From NCBI RefSeq assembly GCF_051014445.1, contig NC_135137.1, positions 13,951,501 through 14,015,500 on the forward strand: 64,000 bases of DNA, written 5' to 3'. A program made the translations under genes and the position numbers. Source of the stretch: Colletes latitarsis (taxonomy: Eukaryota; Arthropoda; Insecta; Hymenoptera; Colletidae). Positions 1-12,443 of this stretch are shown piece by piece (the first letter of the stretch is position 1; the number at the start of each line of letters is the position of its first letter). The notes under the pieces are model-generated. The model was not told where the DNA came from. It saw only the letters and a list, made by a program, of their open reading frames with translations, and searched no databases.

Positions 1-3000
1 ACGTGGTACAGTTGTACCACACCGAAACAGTCGATTAAACCTGGTTCCGATTAATATTTTAAAGGATACCGCCGGTTATGTCTGGGTTAGGTCTGGTATT
101 TGGAATCATCTGCCTCATACTTTCGCATTTTTCGCTTACTTGTTGGCCAGATCCTGGGCTTTTTCTGGTTTGGATCACGTATTAATGTGGTACCACACTC
201 AAATTGTCAATGAAACCTGGTTCCGATTAATAGTTTAGAGGAGAACGCCGGTTTTGCCTGCGTTAGGTCTGCTATTTGCCATCCTCTAGCTCATACTTTC
301 GCTTTTTTCGCATACTTGTTGGCCAGATCCTGGGCTTTTTCTGGTTTGGATCACGTAGTAATATGGTACCACACCGATACAGTAAATTTAACCTGGATTC
401 GATCAATGTTTTAGGGGATAACACGGGTTAGGGCTGGGTTACGTCTGGTATTTGCAATCATGTGTCTCATACTTTCGTATGTTTCGCATACTTGTTGGCC
501 AGATCCTGGCCTTTTTCGCGTTTGTTTCCCGTAGTAATGTGGTACCACACTGTAACAGTCAATTAAACCCCGTTCCGATTAATATTTTAGAGGACAACGC
601 CGGTTATGCTTGGGTTAGGTCTGGTATTTGCTCTCATCTGCCTCGTACTTTCGCAGTTTTCGCATACTTGAATGGGCAGATCCTGGATTCTTTTCCGGTT
701 AGGACAGGTAATAAAGTGGTACCGCGCTGAAACGGTCAATTAAACCTGGTTTCGATCAAAATTTTAGAGGATGACGCTAGTTATGTCTGGGTTAGTTCTG
801 GTATTTCCAATCATCTGGCTCGTGCTTTCGCATTTTTCGCATACTTGTTGGCCAGATCCTGGGCTTTTTCTGGTTTGGATCACGTAGTAATATGGTACCA
901 CACCGATACTGTAAATTTAACCTGGATTCGATCAATATTTTAGGGGATAACACGGGTTAGGGCTGGGTTAGGTCTGGTATTTGCCATCATCTAGCTCATA
1001 CTTTCGCTTTTTTAGCATCCTTGAATGACCAGATCCTTGGCTTTTTCTGGTTTGGATTATGTAGCAATGCTGTACCACTCCGAAACAGTCAATGAAACCT
1101 TGTTCCCATTAATATTTTAGAGGATAACGCCGGTTAGGTTTGTGTTAGGTCCGGTATTTGCTATAATCTGGCTCATACTTTCGCTACTTTAGCATACTTG
1201 TTGGCCAGATCCTGGGTTTTTTTCTGGTTAGGACCACGTAGTAATGTGGTACCACACCGAAACAGTCAATTAAACCTTGTTCCGATTAATATTTTAGAGG
1301 ATAACGCCGGTTATGTCTGGGTTAGTTCTGGTATTTGCTATAATCTGGCTCGTACTTTCACATTTTTCGCATACTTGTTGGCCAGATCCTGGGTTTTTTC
1401 TGGTTCCGATCACGTGGTACAGTTGTACCACACTGGAACAGTCAATTAATCCTGGTTCCGATTATTATTTTAGCGGATAACGCCGGTTATCTCTGGGTTA
1501 GGTCTGGTATTTGGAATCATCTGCCTCATACATTCGCATTTTTCGCTTACTTGTTGGCCAGATCCTGGGCTTTTTATGGTTTGGATCACGTAGTAATATG
1601 GTACCACACCGATACAGTAAATTTAACCTGGATTCGATCAATATTTTAGGGGATAACACGGGTTAGGGCTGGGTTACGTCTGGTATTTGCAATCATGTGT
1701 CTCATACTTTCGTACGTTTCGCATACTTGTTGGCCATATCCTGGGTTTTCTTCTGGATTGGATCACGTAGTAATATGGCACCACACTGAAACAGTAAATT
1801 CAACCTGGTTCCGAGTAATATTTTGGAGATTAACGCCGGTTAGGTCCGGGTTACGTCTGGTATTTGCAATCATCTATCTCATACTTTCGCATTTTTCGCA
1901 TACTTGATTGGCCAGATCCTGGGCTTTTTCTGGTTTGGATCACGTAGTAATGTGGCACCACACTGTAATAGTCAATTAAACCGCGTCCCGATTAATATTT
2001 TAGGGGATAACGCCGGTGATGTCTGGGTCAGGTCTGGTATTTGCCTTCATCTGGCTCGAATTTTCGCATTTTTCGCATACTTGTTGGCCAGATCCTGCCC
2101 TTTTTCTGGTTAGGATCACGTATTAATGTGGTACCACACTCAAATTGTCAATAAAACCTGGTTCCGATTAATATTTTAGAGGAGAACGCCGGTTATGCCT
2201 GGGTTAGCTCTGGTATTTGCCATCATCTACCTCCTACTTTCGCTTTTTTCGCATACTTGAATGACCAGATCCAGTGCCTTTTCTGGTTTGGATCACGTAG
2301 TAATGTGGTACCACACTGTAATAGTCAATTAATCCTGGTTCCGATTATTATTTTAGAGGATAACGCCGGCTATGTCTGGGTTAGGTCTGGTATTTATCAT
2401 CATCTGACTCAGATTTTCGGATTCTTCGCATACTTGTTGGCCAGATCCTGGGTTTTTTCTGGTTTGGATCACGTAGTAATGTGGTACCACACCGAAACAG
2501 TCGATTAAACCTGGTTCCGATTAATATTTTAAAGGATAGCGCCGGTTATGTCTGGGTTAGGTCTGGTATTTGGAATCATCTGCCTCATACTTTCGCATTT
2601 TTCGCTTACTTGTTGGCCAGAAACCTCGGTTTTTTCCGGTTTAGATCACGTAATAATGTGGTACCACACTGAAACAGTCAAATAAACCTGGTTCCGATTA
2701 ATATTTTAGGCGATAACGCCGGTTATGTCTGGGTTAGTTCTGGTATTTGCAACCATCTGGCTCGTGCTTTCGCATTTTTCGCATACTTGTTGGCCGGATC
2801 CTGGGCTTTTTCTGGTTTGGATCACGTAGTAATATGATACCACACCGATACAGTAAATTTAACCTGGATTCGATCAATATTTTAGGGGATAACACGGGTT
2901 AGCGCTGGGTTACGTCTGGTATTTGCAATCATGTGTCTCATACTTTCGTATGATTCGCATACTTGTTGGCCATATCCTGGGTATTTTTCTGGTTGGGCTC

Positions 3001-3829
3001 ACGTATCAATGTGGTGGCACACTGATATAGTCAATTCAACCTGGTTCCGAGTAATATTTTGGAGAATAACGCCGGTTATGTCTGGGTTAGGTCTGGTATT
3101 TGCAAACATCTAGCTCATACTTTCGCATGTTTCGCATACTTGATGGCCAGATCGTGGCGTTTTTCTGGATTGGATCACGTAGTAATATGGCACCACACTG
3201 AAACAGTCAATTCAACCTGGTTCCGAGTAATATTTTGGAGATTAACGCCGGTTAGGTCCGGGTTACGTCTGGTATTTGCAATCATCTAGCCCATACTTTC
3301 GCATTTTTCGAATACTTGTTGGCCAGATCCTGGCATTTTTTTGGTTTGGATCACGCAGTAATGTGGTACCACACCGAAACAGTCAACTAAACCTGGATTC
3401 GATTAATATTTTAGAGGACAACGCCGGTTATGCTTGGGTTAGGTCTGGTATTTGCCCTCATCTGGCTCGTACTTTCGTAGTTTTCGCATACTTGAATGGG
3501 CAGATCCCGGATTCTTTTCCGGTTGGGTCACGTAATAAAGTGGTAACGCGCTGAAACGGTCAATTAAACCTGGTTTCGATCAAAATTTTAGAGGATAACG
3601 CTGGTTATTTCTGGGTTAGTTCTGGTATTTGCAATCATCTGGCTCGTGCTTTCGCATTTTTCGCATACTTGTTGGCCACATCCTGGGCTTTTTCTGGTTT
3701 GGATCACGTAGTAATATGGTACCACACCGAAACAGTCAACTAAACCTGGTTCCGATTAATATTTTAAAGGATACCGCCGGTTATGTCTGGGTTAGGTCTG
3801 GTATTTAGAATCATCTGCCTCATACTTTC
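1..3829 (+). repeat. Larger satellite block A, copy 1 (left end outside window)
   Basis: This block recurs at 4,389-8,393. The offset is 4,388 bp up to about 960 and 4,564 bp from about 1,100 onward, so copy 2 carries one extra 176-bp monomer. The two copies are nearly identical by eye, with only scattered substitutions such as those around 3,007-3,021 against 7,571-7,585. They diverge at about 3,829 against 8,393. The left boundary is unknown because the window begins inside the block. Confidence 0.85.
3..20. repeat. Extended dyad in the CACGTG-type monomer
   Basis: Arms GTGGTACA (3-10) and TGTACCAC (13-20) are perfect reverse complements around a 2-bp spacer. Ordinary monomers have the 10-bp palindrome GTGGTACCAC at the right-hand arm instead. 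The same or a very similar variant starts at about 1,412, 4,391, 5,976, 17,188 and 23,658, with close relatives near 10,716, 14,215, 22,272, 37,562 and 42,471. Its function is unknown. Confidence 0.75.
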
Positions 3830-4388
3830 GCTTTTTTCGCATACTTGAATGACCAGATCCTGGGCTTTTTCTGGTTAGGATCACGTATTAATTTGGTACC
3901 ACACTCAAATTGTCAATAAAACCTGGTTCCGATTAATATTTTAGAGGATAACGCCGGTTAGGTTTGTGTTAGGTCCGGTATTTGCTATAATCTGGCTCAT
4001 ACTTTCGCTACTTTGGCATACTTGTTGGCCAGATCCTGGGTTTTTTTCTGGTTAGGACCACGTAGTAATGTGGTACCACACCGAAACAGTCACTTAAACC
4101 TTGATCCGGTTAATATTTCAGAGGATAACGCCGGTTATGTCTGGGTTAATTCTGGTATTTGCAAACATCTAGGTCATACTTTCGCATCTTTCGCGTACTT
4201 GTTGGCCGGATCCTGGCCTCTTTCTGAACCACACTGAAACTGTCAATTAAACCTGGTTCCGATTTATATTTTAGAGGATAACGCCGGTTATGTCTGGGTT
4301 AGTTCTCGTATTTGCTATAATCTGGCTCGTACTTTCGCATTTTTCGCATACTTGTTGGCCAGATCCTTGATTTTTTCTGGTTCCGATC

Positions 4389-7300
4389 ACGTGGTACAGT
4401 TGTACCACACCGAAACAGTCGATTAAACCTGGTTCCGATTAATATTTTAAAGGATACCGCCGGTTATGTCTGGGTTAGGTCTGGTATTTGGAATCATCTG
4501 CCTCATACTTTCGCATTTTTCGCTTACTTGTTGGCCAGATCCTGGGCTTTTTCTGGTTTGGATCACGTATTAATGTGGTACCACACTCAAATTGTCAATG
4601 AAACCTGGTTCCGATTAATAGTTTAGAGGAGAACGCCGGTTTTGCCTGCGTTAGGTCTGCTATTTGCCATCTTCTAGCTCATACTTTCGCTTTTTTCGCA
4701 TACTTGTTGGCCAGATCCTGGGCTTTTTCTGGTTTGGATCACGTAGTAATATGGTACCACACCGATACAGTAAATTTAACCTGGATTCGATCAATGTTTT
4801 AGGGGATAACACGGGTTAGGGCTGGGTTACGTCTGGTATTTGCAATCATGTGTCTCATACTTTCGTATGTTTCGCATACTTGTTGGCCAGATCCTGGCCT
4901 TTTTCGCGTTTGTTTCCCGTAGTAATGTGGTACCACACTGTAACAGTCAATTAAACCCCGTTCCGATTAATATTTTAGAGGACAACGCCGGTTATGCTTG
5001 GGTTAGGTCTGGTATTTGCTCTCATCTGCCTCGTACTTTCGCAGTTTTCGCATACTTGAATGGGCAGATCCTGGATTCTTTTCCGGTTAGGACACGTAAT
5101 AAAGTGGTACCGCGCTGAAACGGTCAATTAAACCTGGTTTCGATCAAAATTTTAGAGGATGACGCTAGTTATGTCTGGGTTAGTTCTGGTATTTCCAATC
5201 ATCTGGCTCGTGCTTTCGCATTTTTCGCATACTTGTTGGCCAGATCCTGGGCTTTTTCTAGTTTGGATCACGTAGTAATATGGTACCACACCGATACAGT
5301 AAATTTAACCTGGATTCGATCAATATTTTAGGGGATAACACGGGTTAGGGCTGGGTTACGTCTGGTATTTGCAATCATGTGTCTCATACTTTCGTATATT
5401 TCGCATACTTGTTGGCCATATCCTGGGCTTTTTCTGATTTGGATCACGTAGTAATATGGTACCACACCGAAACAGTCAACTAAACCTGGATCCGATTAAT
5501 ATTTTAGAGGATAACGCCGGTTATGGCTGGGTTAGGTCTGGTATTTGCCATCATCTAGCTCATACTTTCGCTTTTTTAGCATCCTTGAATGACCAGATCC
5601 TTGGCTTTTTCTGGTTTGGATTACGTAGCAATGCTGTACCACTCCGAAACAGTCAATGAAACCTTGTTCCCATTAATATTTTAGAGGATAACGCCGGTTA
5701 TGTTTGTGTTAGGTCCGGTATTTGCTATAATCTGGCTCATACTTTCGCTACTTTAGCATACTTGTTGGCCAGATCCTGGGTTTTTTTCTGGTTAGGACCA
5801 CGTAGTAATGTGGTACCACACCGAAACAGTCAATTAAACCTTGTTCCGATTAATATTTTAGAGGATAACGCCGGTTATGTCTGGGTTAGTTCTGGTATTT
5901 GCTATAATCTGGCTCGTACTTTCACATTTTTCGCATACTTGTTGGCCAGATCCTGGGTTTTTTCTGGTTCCGATCACGTGGTACAGTTGTACCACACTGG
6001 AACAGTCAATTAATCCTGGTTCCGATTATTATTTTAGCGGATAACGCCGGTTATCTCTGGGTTAGGTCTGGTATTTGGAATCATCTGCCTCATACATTCG
6101 CATTTTTCGCTTACTTGTTGGCCAGATCCTGGGCTTTTTATGGTTTGGATCACGTAGTAATATGGTACCACACCGATACAGTAAATTTTACCTGGATTCG
6201 ATCAATATTTTAGGGGATAACACGGGTTAGGGCTGGGTTACGTCTGGTATTTGCAATCATGTGTCTCATACTTTCGTACGTTTCGCATACTTGTTGGCCA
6301 TATCCTGGGTTTTCTTCTGGATTGGATCACGTAGTAATATGGCACCACACTGAAACAGTAAATTCAACCTGGTTCCGAGTAATATTTTGGAGATTAACGC
6401 CGGTTAGGTCCAGGTTACGTCTGGTATTTGCAATCATCTATCTCATACTTTCGCATTTTTCGCATACTTGATTGGCCAGATCCTGGGCTTTTTCTGGTTT
6501 GGATCACGTAGTAATGTGGCACCACACTGTAATAGTCAATTAAACCGCGTCCCGATTAATATTTTAGGGGATAACGCCGGTGATGTCTGGGTCAGGTCTG
6601 GTATTTGCCTTCATCTGGCTCGAATTTTCGCATTTTTCGCATACTTGTTGGCCAGATCCTGCCCTTTTTCTGGTTAGGATCACGTATTAATGTGGTACCA
6701 CACTCAAATTGTCAATAAAACCTGGTTCCGATTAATATTTTAGAGGAGAACGCCGGTTATGCCTGGGTTAGCTCTGGTATTTGCCATCATCTACCTCCTA
6801 CTTTCGCTTTTTTCGCATACTTGAATGACCAGATCCAGTGCCTTTTCTGGTTTGGATCACGTAGTAATGTGGTACCACACTGTAATAGTCAATTAATCCT
6901 GGTTCCGATTATTATTTTAGAGGATAATGCCGGCTATGTCTGGGTTAGGTCTGGTATTTATCATCATCTGACTCAGATTTTCGGATTCTTCGCATACTTG
7001 TTGGCCAGATCCTGGGTTTTTTCTGGTTTGGATCACGTAGTAATGTGGTACCACACCGAAACAGTCGATTAAACCTGGTTCCGATTAATATTTTAAAGGA
7101 TAGCGCCGGTTATGTCTGGGTTAGGTCTGGTATTTGGAATCATCTGCCTCATACTTTCGCATTTTTCGCTTACTTGTTGGCCAGAAACCTCGGTTTTTTC
7201 CGGTTTAGATCACGTAATAATGTGGTACCACACTGAAACAGTCAAATAAACCTGGTTCCGATTAATATTTTAGGCGATAACGCCGGTTATGTCTGGGTTA

Positions 7301-8393
7301 GTTATGGTATTTGCAACCATCTGGCTCGTGCTTTCGCATTTTTCGCATACTTGTTGGCCGGATCCTGGGCTTTTTCTGGTTTGGATCACGTAGTAATATG
7401 ATACCACACCGATACAGTAAATTTAACCTGGATTCGATCAATATTTTAGGGGATAACACGGGTTAGCGCTGGGTTACGTCTGGTATTTGCAATCATGTGT
7501 CTCATACTTTCGTATGATTCGCATACTTGTTGGCCATATCCTGGGTATTTTTCTGGTTGGGCTCACGTATTAATGTGGTGCCACACTGATATAGTCAATT
7601 CAACCTGGTTCCGAGTAATATTTTGGAGAATAACGCCGGTTATGTCTGGGTTAGGTCTGGTATTTGCAAACATCTAGCTCATACTTTCGCATGTTTCGCA
7701 TACTTGATGGCCAGATCGTGGCGTTTTTCTGGATTGGATCACGTAGTAATATGGCACCACACTGAAACAGTCAATTCAACCTGGTTCCGAGTAATATTTT
7801 GGAGATTAACGCCGGTTAGGTCCGGGTTACGTCTGGTATTTGCAATCATCTAGCCCATACTTTCGCATTTTTCGAATACTTGTTGGCCAGATCCTGGCAT
7901 TTTTTTGGTTTGGATCACGCAGTAATGTGGTACCACACCGAAACAGTCAACTAAACCTGGATTCGATTAATATTTTAGAGGACAACGCCGGTTATGCTTG
8001 GGTTAGGTCTGGTATTTGCCCTCATCTGGCTCGTACTTTCGTAGTTTTCGCATACTTGAATGGGCAGATCCCGGATTCTTTTCCGGTTGGGTCACGTAAT
8101 AAAGTGGTACCGCGCTGAAACTGTCAATTAAACCTGGTTTCGATCAAAATTTTAGAGGATAACGCTGGTTATGTCTGGGTTAGTTCTGGTATTTGCAATC
8201 ATCTGGCTCGTGCTTTCGCATTTTTCGCATACTTGTTGGCCACATCCTGGGCTTTTTCTGGTTTGGATCACGCAGTAATATGGTACCACACCGAAACAGT
8301 CAACTAAACCTGGTTCCGATTAATATTTTAAAGGATACCGCCGGTTATGTCTGGGTTAGGTCTGGTATTTAGAATCATCTGCCTCATAATTTC
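4389..8393 (+). repeat. Larger satellite block A, copy 2
   Basis: Second copy of the block seen from position 1. It opens with the same CACGTG-type monomer and keeps the same order of monomer variants, plus one additional monomer around 5,350-5,530. About 23 monomers are shared. Between the copies (about 3,830-4,388) lies satellite with a different variant order, including a truncated monomer near 4,226. Confidence 0.85.
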
Positions 8394-8944
8394 GCATTTT
8401 TCGCTTACTTGTTGGCCAGATCCTGGGCTTTTTATGGTTTGGATCACGTAGTAATGTGGTACCACACTGTAATAGTCAATTAAACCTCGTCCCGATTAAT
8501 ATTTTAGGGGATAACGCCGGTTATGCCTGGGTTAGGTCTGGTATTTGCAATCATCTGGCTCGTGCTTTCGCATTTTTCGCATACTTGTTGGCCAGATCCT
8601 GGGCTTTTTCTGGTTTGGATCACGTAGTAATATGGTACCACACCGATACAGTAAATTTAACCTGAATTCGATCAATATTTTAGGGGATAACACGGGTTAG
8701 GGCTGGGTTACGTCTGGTATTTGCAATCATGTGTCTCATACTTTCGTATGTTTCGCATACTTGTTGGCCATATCCTGGGTTTTTTTCTGGATTGGATCAC
8801 GTAGTAATATGGCACCACACTGAAACAGTCAATTCAACCTGGTTCCGAGTAATATTTTGGAGATTAGCGCCGGTTAGGTCCGGGTTACGTCTGGTATTTG
8901 CAATCATCTATCTCATACTTTCGCATTTTTCGCATACTTGATTG

Positions 8945-11900
8945 GCCAGATCCTGGGCTTTTTCTGGTTTGGATCACGTAGTAATGTGGCACCACACTGT
9001 AATAGTCAATTAAACCTCGTCCCGATTAATATTTTAGGGGATAACGCCGGTGATGTCTGGGTCAGGTCTGGTATTTGCCTTCATCTGGCTCGAATTTTCG
9101 CATTTTTCGCATACTTGTTGGCCAGATCCTGCCCTTTTTCTCGTTAGGATCACGTATTAATGTGGTACCACACTCAAATTGTCAATAAAACCTGGTTCCG
9201 ATTAATATTTTAGAGGACAACGCCGGTTATGCCTGGGTTAGGTCTGGTATTTGCCATCATCTACCTCCTACTTTCGCTTTTTTCGCATACTTGTTGGCCA
9301 GATCCTGGGTTTTTTCTGGTTTGGATCACGTAGTAATGTGGTACCACACCGAAACAGTCGATTAAACCTGGTTCCGATTAATATTTTAAAGGATACCGCC
9401 GGTTATGTCTGGGTTAGGTCTGGTATTTGGAATCATCTGCCTCATACTTTCGCATTTTTCGCATACTTGTTGGCCAGATCCTGGGTTTTTTCTGGTTTGG
9501 ATCACGTAGTAATGTGGTACCACACCGAAACAGTCGATTAAACCTGGTTCCGATTAATATTTTAAAGGATACCGCCGGTTATGTCTGGGTTAGGTCTGGT
9601 ATTTGGAATCATCTGCCTCATACTTTCGCATTTTTCGCATACTTGTTGGCCACATCCTGGGCTTTTTCTGGTTTGGATCACGTAGTAATATGGTACCACA
9701 CCGATACAGTAAATTAAACCTGGATTCGATCAATATTTTAGGGGATAACACTGGTTAGGGCTGGGTTACGTCTGGTATTTGCAATCATGTGTCTCATACT
9801 TTCGTATGTTTCGCATACTTGTTGGCCATATCCTCGGCTTTTTCTGGTTTGGATCAGGTAGTAATATGGTACCACACCGAAACAGTCAACTAAACCTGGA
9901 TCCGATTAATATTTTAGAGGATAACGCCGGTTATGGCTGGGTTAGGTCTGGTATTTGCAAACATCTAGCTCATACTTTCGCATTTTTCGCATACTTGATG
10001 GCCAGATCGTGGCGTTTTTCTGGATTGGATCACGTAGTAATATGGCACCACACTGAAACAGTCAATTCAACCTGGTTCCGAGTAATATTTTGGAGATTAA
10101 CGCCGGTTAGGTCCGGGTTACGTCTGGTATTTGCAATCATCTAGCCCATACTTTCGCATTTTTCGAATACTTGTTGGCCAGATCCTGGCATTTATTTGGT
10201 TTGGATCACGCAGTAATGTGGTACCACACCGAAACAGTCAACTAAACCTGGATTCGATTAATATTTTAGAGGACAACGCCGGTTATGCTTGGGTTAGGTC
10301 TGGTATTTGCCCTCATCTGGCTCGTACTTTCGCAGTTTTCGCATACTTGAATGGGCAGATCCTGGATTCTTTTCCGGTTAGGTCACGTAATAAAGTGGTA
10401 CCGCGCTGAAACGGTCAATTAAACCTGGTTTCGATCAAAATTTTAGAGGATAACGCTGGTTATGTCTGGGTTAGTTCTGGTATTTGCAATCATCTGGCTC
10501 GTGCTTTCGCATTTCTCGCATACTTGTTGGCCAGATCCTGGGCTTTTTCTGAACCACACTGAAACTGTCAATTAAACCTGATTCCGATTTATATTTTAGA
10601 GGATAACGCCGGTTATGTCTGGGTTAGTTCTGGTATTTGCTATAATCTGGCTCGTACTTTCGCATTTTTCGCATATTTGTTGGCCAGATCCTGGGTTTTT
10701 TCTGGTTCCGATCACGTGGTAGAGTTGTGCCACACTGGAACAGTCAATTAATCCTGGTTCCGATTATTATTTTAGCGGATAACGCCGGTTATCTCTGGGT
10801 TAGGTCTGGTATTTATCATCATCTGACTCAGATTTTCGGATTCTTCGCATACTTGTTGGCCAGATCCTGGGTTTTTTCTGGTTTGGATCACGTAGTAAAG
10901 TGGTACCACACCGAAACAGTCGATTAAACCTGGTTCCGATTAATATTTTAAAGGATACCGCCGGTTATGTCTGGGTTAGGTCTGGCATTTGGAATCATCT
11001 GCCTCATACTTTCGCATTTTTCGCTTACTTGTTGGCCAGATCCTGGGCTTTTTCTGGTTTGGATCACGTAGTAATATGGTACCACACCGACACAGTAAAT
11101 TTAACCTGGATTCGATTAATATTTTAGGCGATAACGCCGGTTATGTCTGGGTTAGTTCAGGTATTTGCAACCATCTGGCTCGTGCTTTCGCATTTTTCGC
11201 ATACTTGTTGGCCAGATCCTGGGCTTTTTCTGGTTTGGATCACGTAGTAATATGGTACCACACCGATACAGTAAATTTAACCTGGATTCGAACAATATTT
11301 TAGGGGATAACACGGGTTAGGGCTGGGTTACGTCTGGTATTTGCAATCATCTGGCTCGTACTTTCGCATTTATCGCATACTTTTTGGCCAGGTCCTGGGT
11401 TTCCTCTGGTTTGGATCAGGTAGTAATGTGGTACCACAACGAAACAGTCAATTAAACCTAGTTGCGGTTAATATTTTGGAGGATAACGCCGGTTATGTCT
11501 GGGTTAGGTCTGGTATTTGCAAACATCTAGCTCATACTTTCGCATTTTTCGCATACTTGATGGCCAGATCGTGGCCTTTTTCTGGATTGGATCACGTAGT
11601 AGTGTGGTACCACACTCAAATTGTCAATAAAACCTGGTTCCGATTAATAGTTTAGAGGAGAACGCCGGTTATGCCTGCGTTAGGTCTGCTATTTGCCATC
11701 TTCTAGCTCATACTTTCGCATTTTTCGCATACTTGATGGCCAGATCGTGGCCTTTTTCTGGATTGGATCACGTAGTAATATGGCACCACACTGAAACAGT
11801 CAATTCAACCTGGTTCCGAGTAATATTTTGAAGATTAACGCCGGTTACGTCCGGGTTACGTCTGGTATTTGCAATCATCTATCTCATACTTTCGCATTTT

Positions 11901-12443
11901 TCGCATACTTGAATGGCCAGACCCTGGCCTTTTTCGCGTTTGTTTCTTGTAGTTGTGGTACCACACTGTAACAGTCAATTAATCCCCGTTCCGATTAATA
12001 TTTTAGAGGATAACGCCGGTCATGCTTGGGTTAGGTCTGGTATTTCCCCTCATCTGGCTCGTACTTTCGCAGTTTTCGCATACTTGAATGGGCAGATCCT
12101 GGATTCTTTTCCGGTTAGGTCACGTAATAAAGTGGTACCGCTCTGAAACGGTCAATTAAACCTGGTTTCGATCAAAATTTTAGAGGATAACGCTGGTTAT
12201 GTCTGGGTTAGTTCTGGTATTTGCAATCATCTGGCTCGTGCTTTCGCATTTTTCGCATACTTGTTGGCCAGATCCTGGGCTTTTTCTGGTTTGGATCACG
12301 TAGTAATATGGTACCATACCGAAACAGTCAACTAAACCTGGATCCGATTAATATTTTAGAGGATAACGCCGGTTATGTCTGGGTTAGGTCTGGTATTTGC
12401 CATCATCTAGCTCATACTTTCGCTTTTTTCGCATACTTGAATG
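8945..12443 (+). repeat. Larger satellite block B, copy 1 (3,499-bp unit)
   Basis: A unit of 3,499 bp, about 20 monomers including one shortened monomer near 10,551, is followed immediately by a second copy. Corresponding landmarks at 9,251, 9,779, 10,131, 10,989 and 11,913 recur exactly 3,499 bp later. Differences are isolated substitutions, so the duplication is recent or recently homogenised. Confidence 0.88.
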
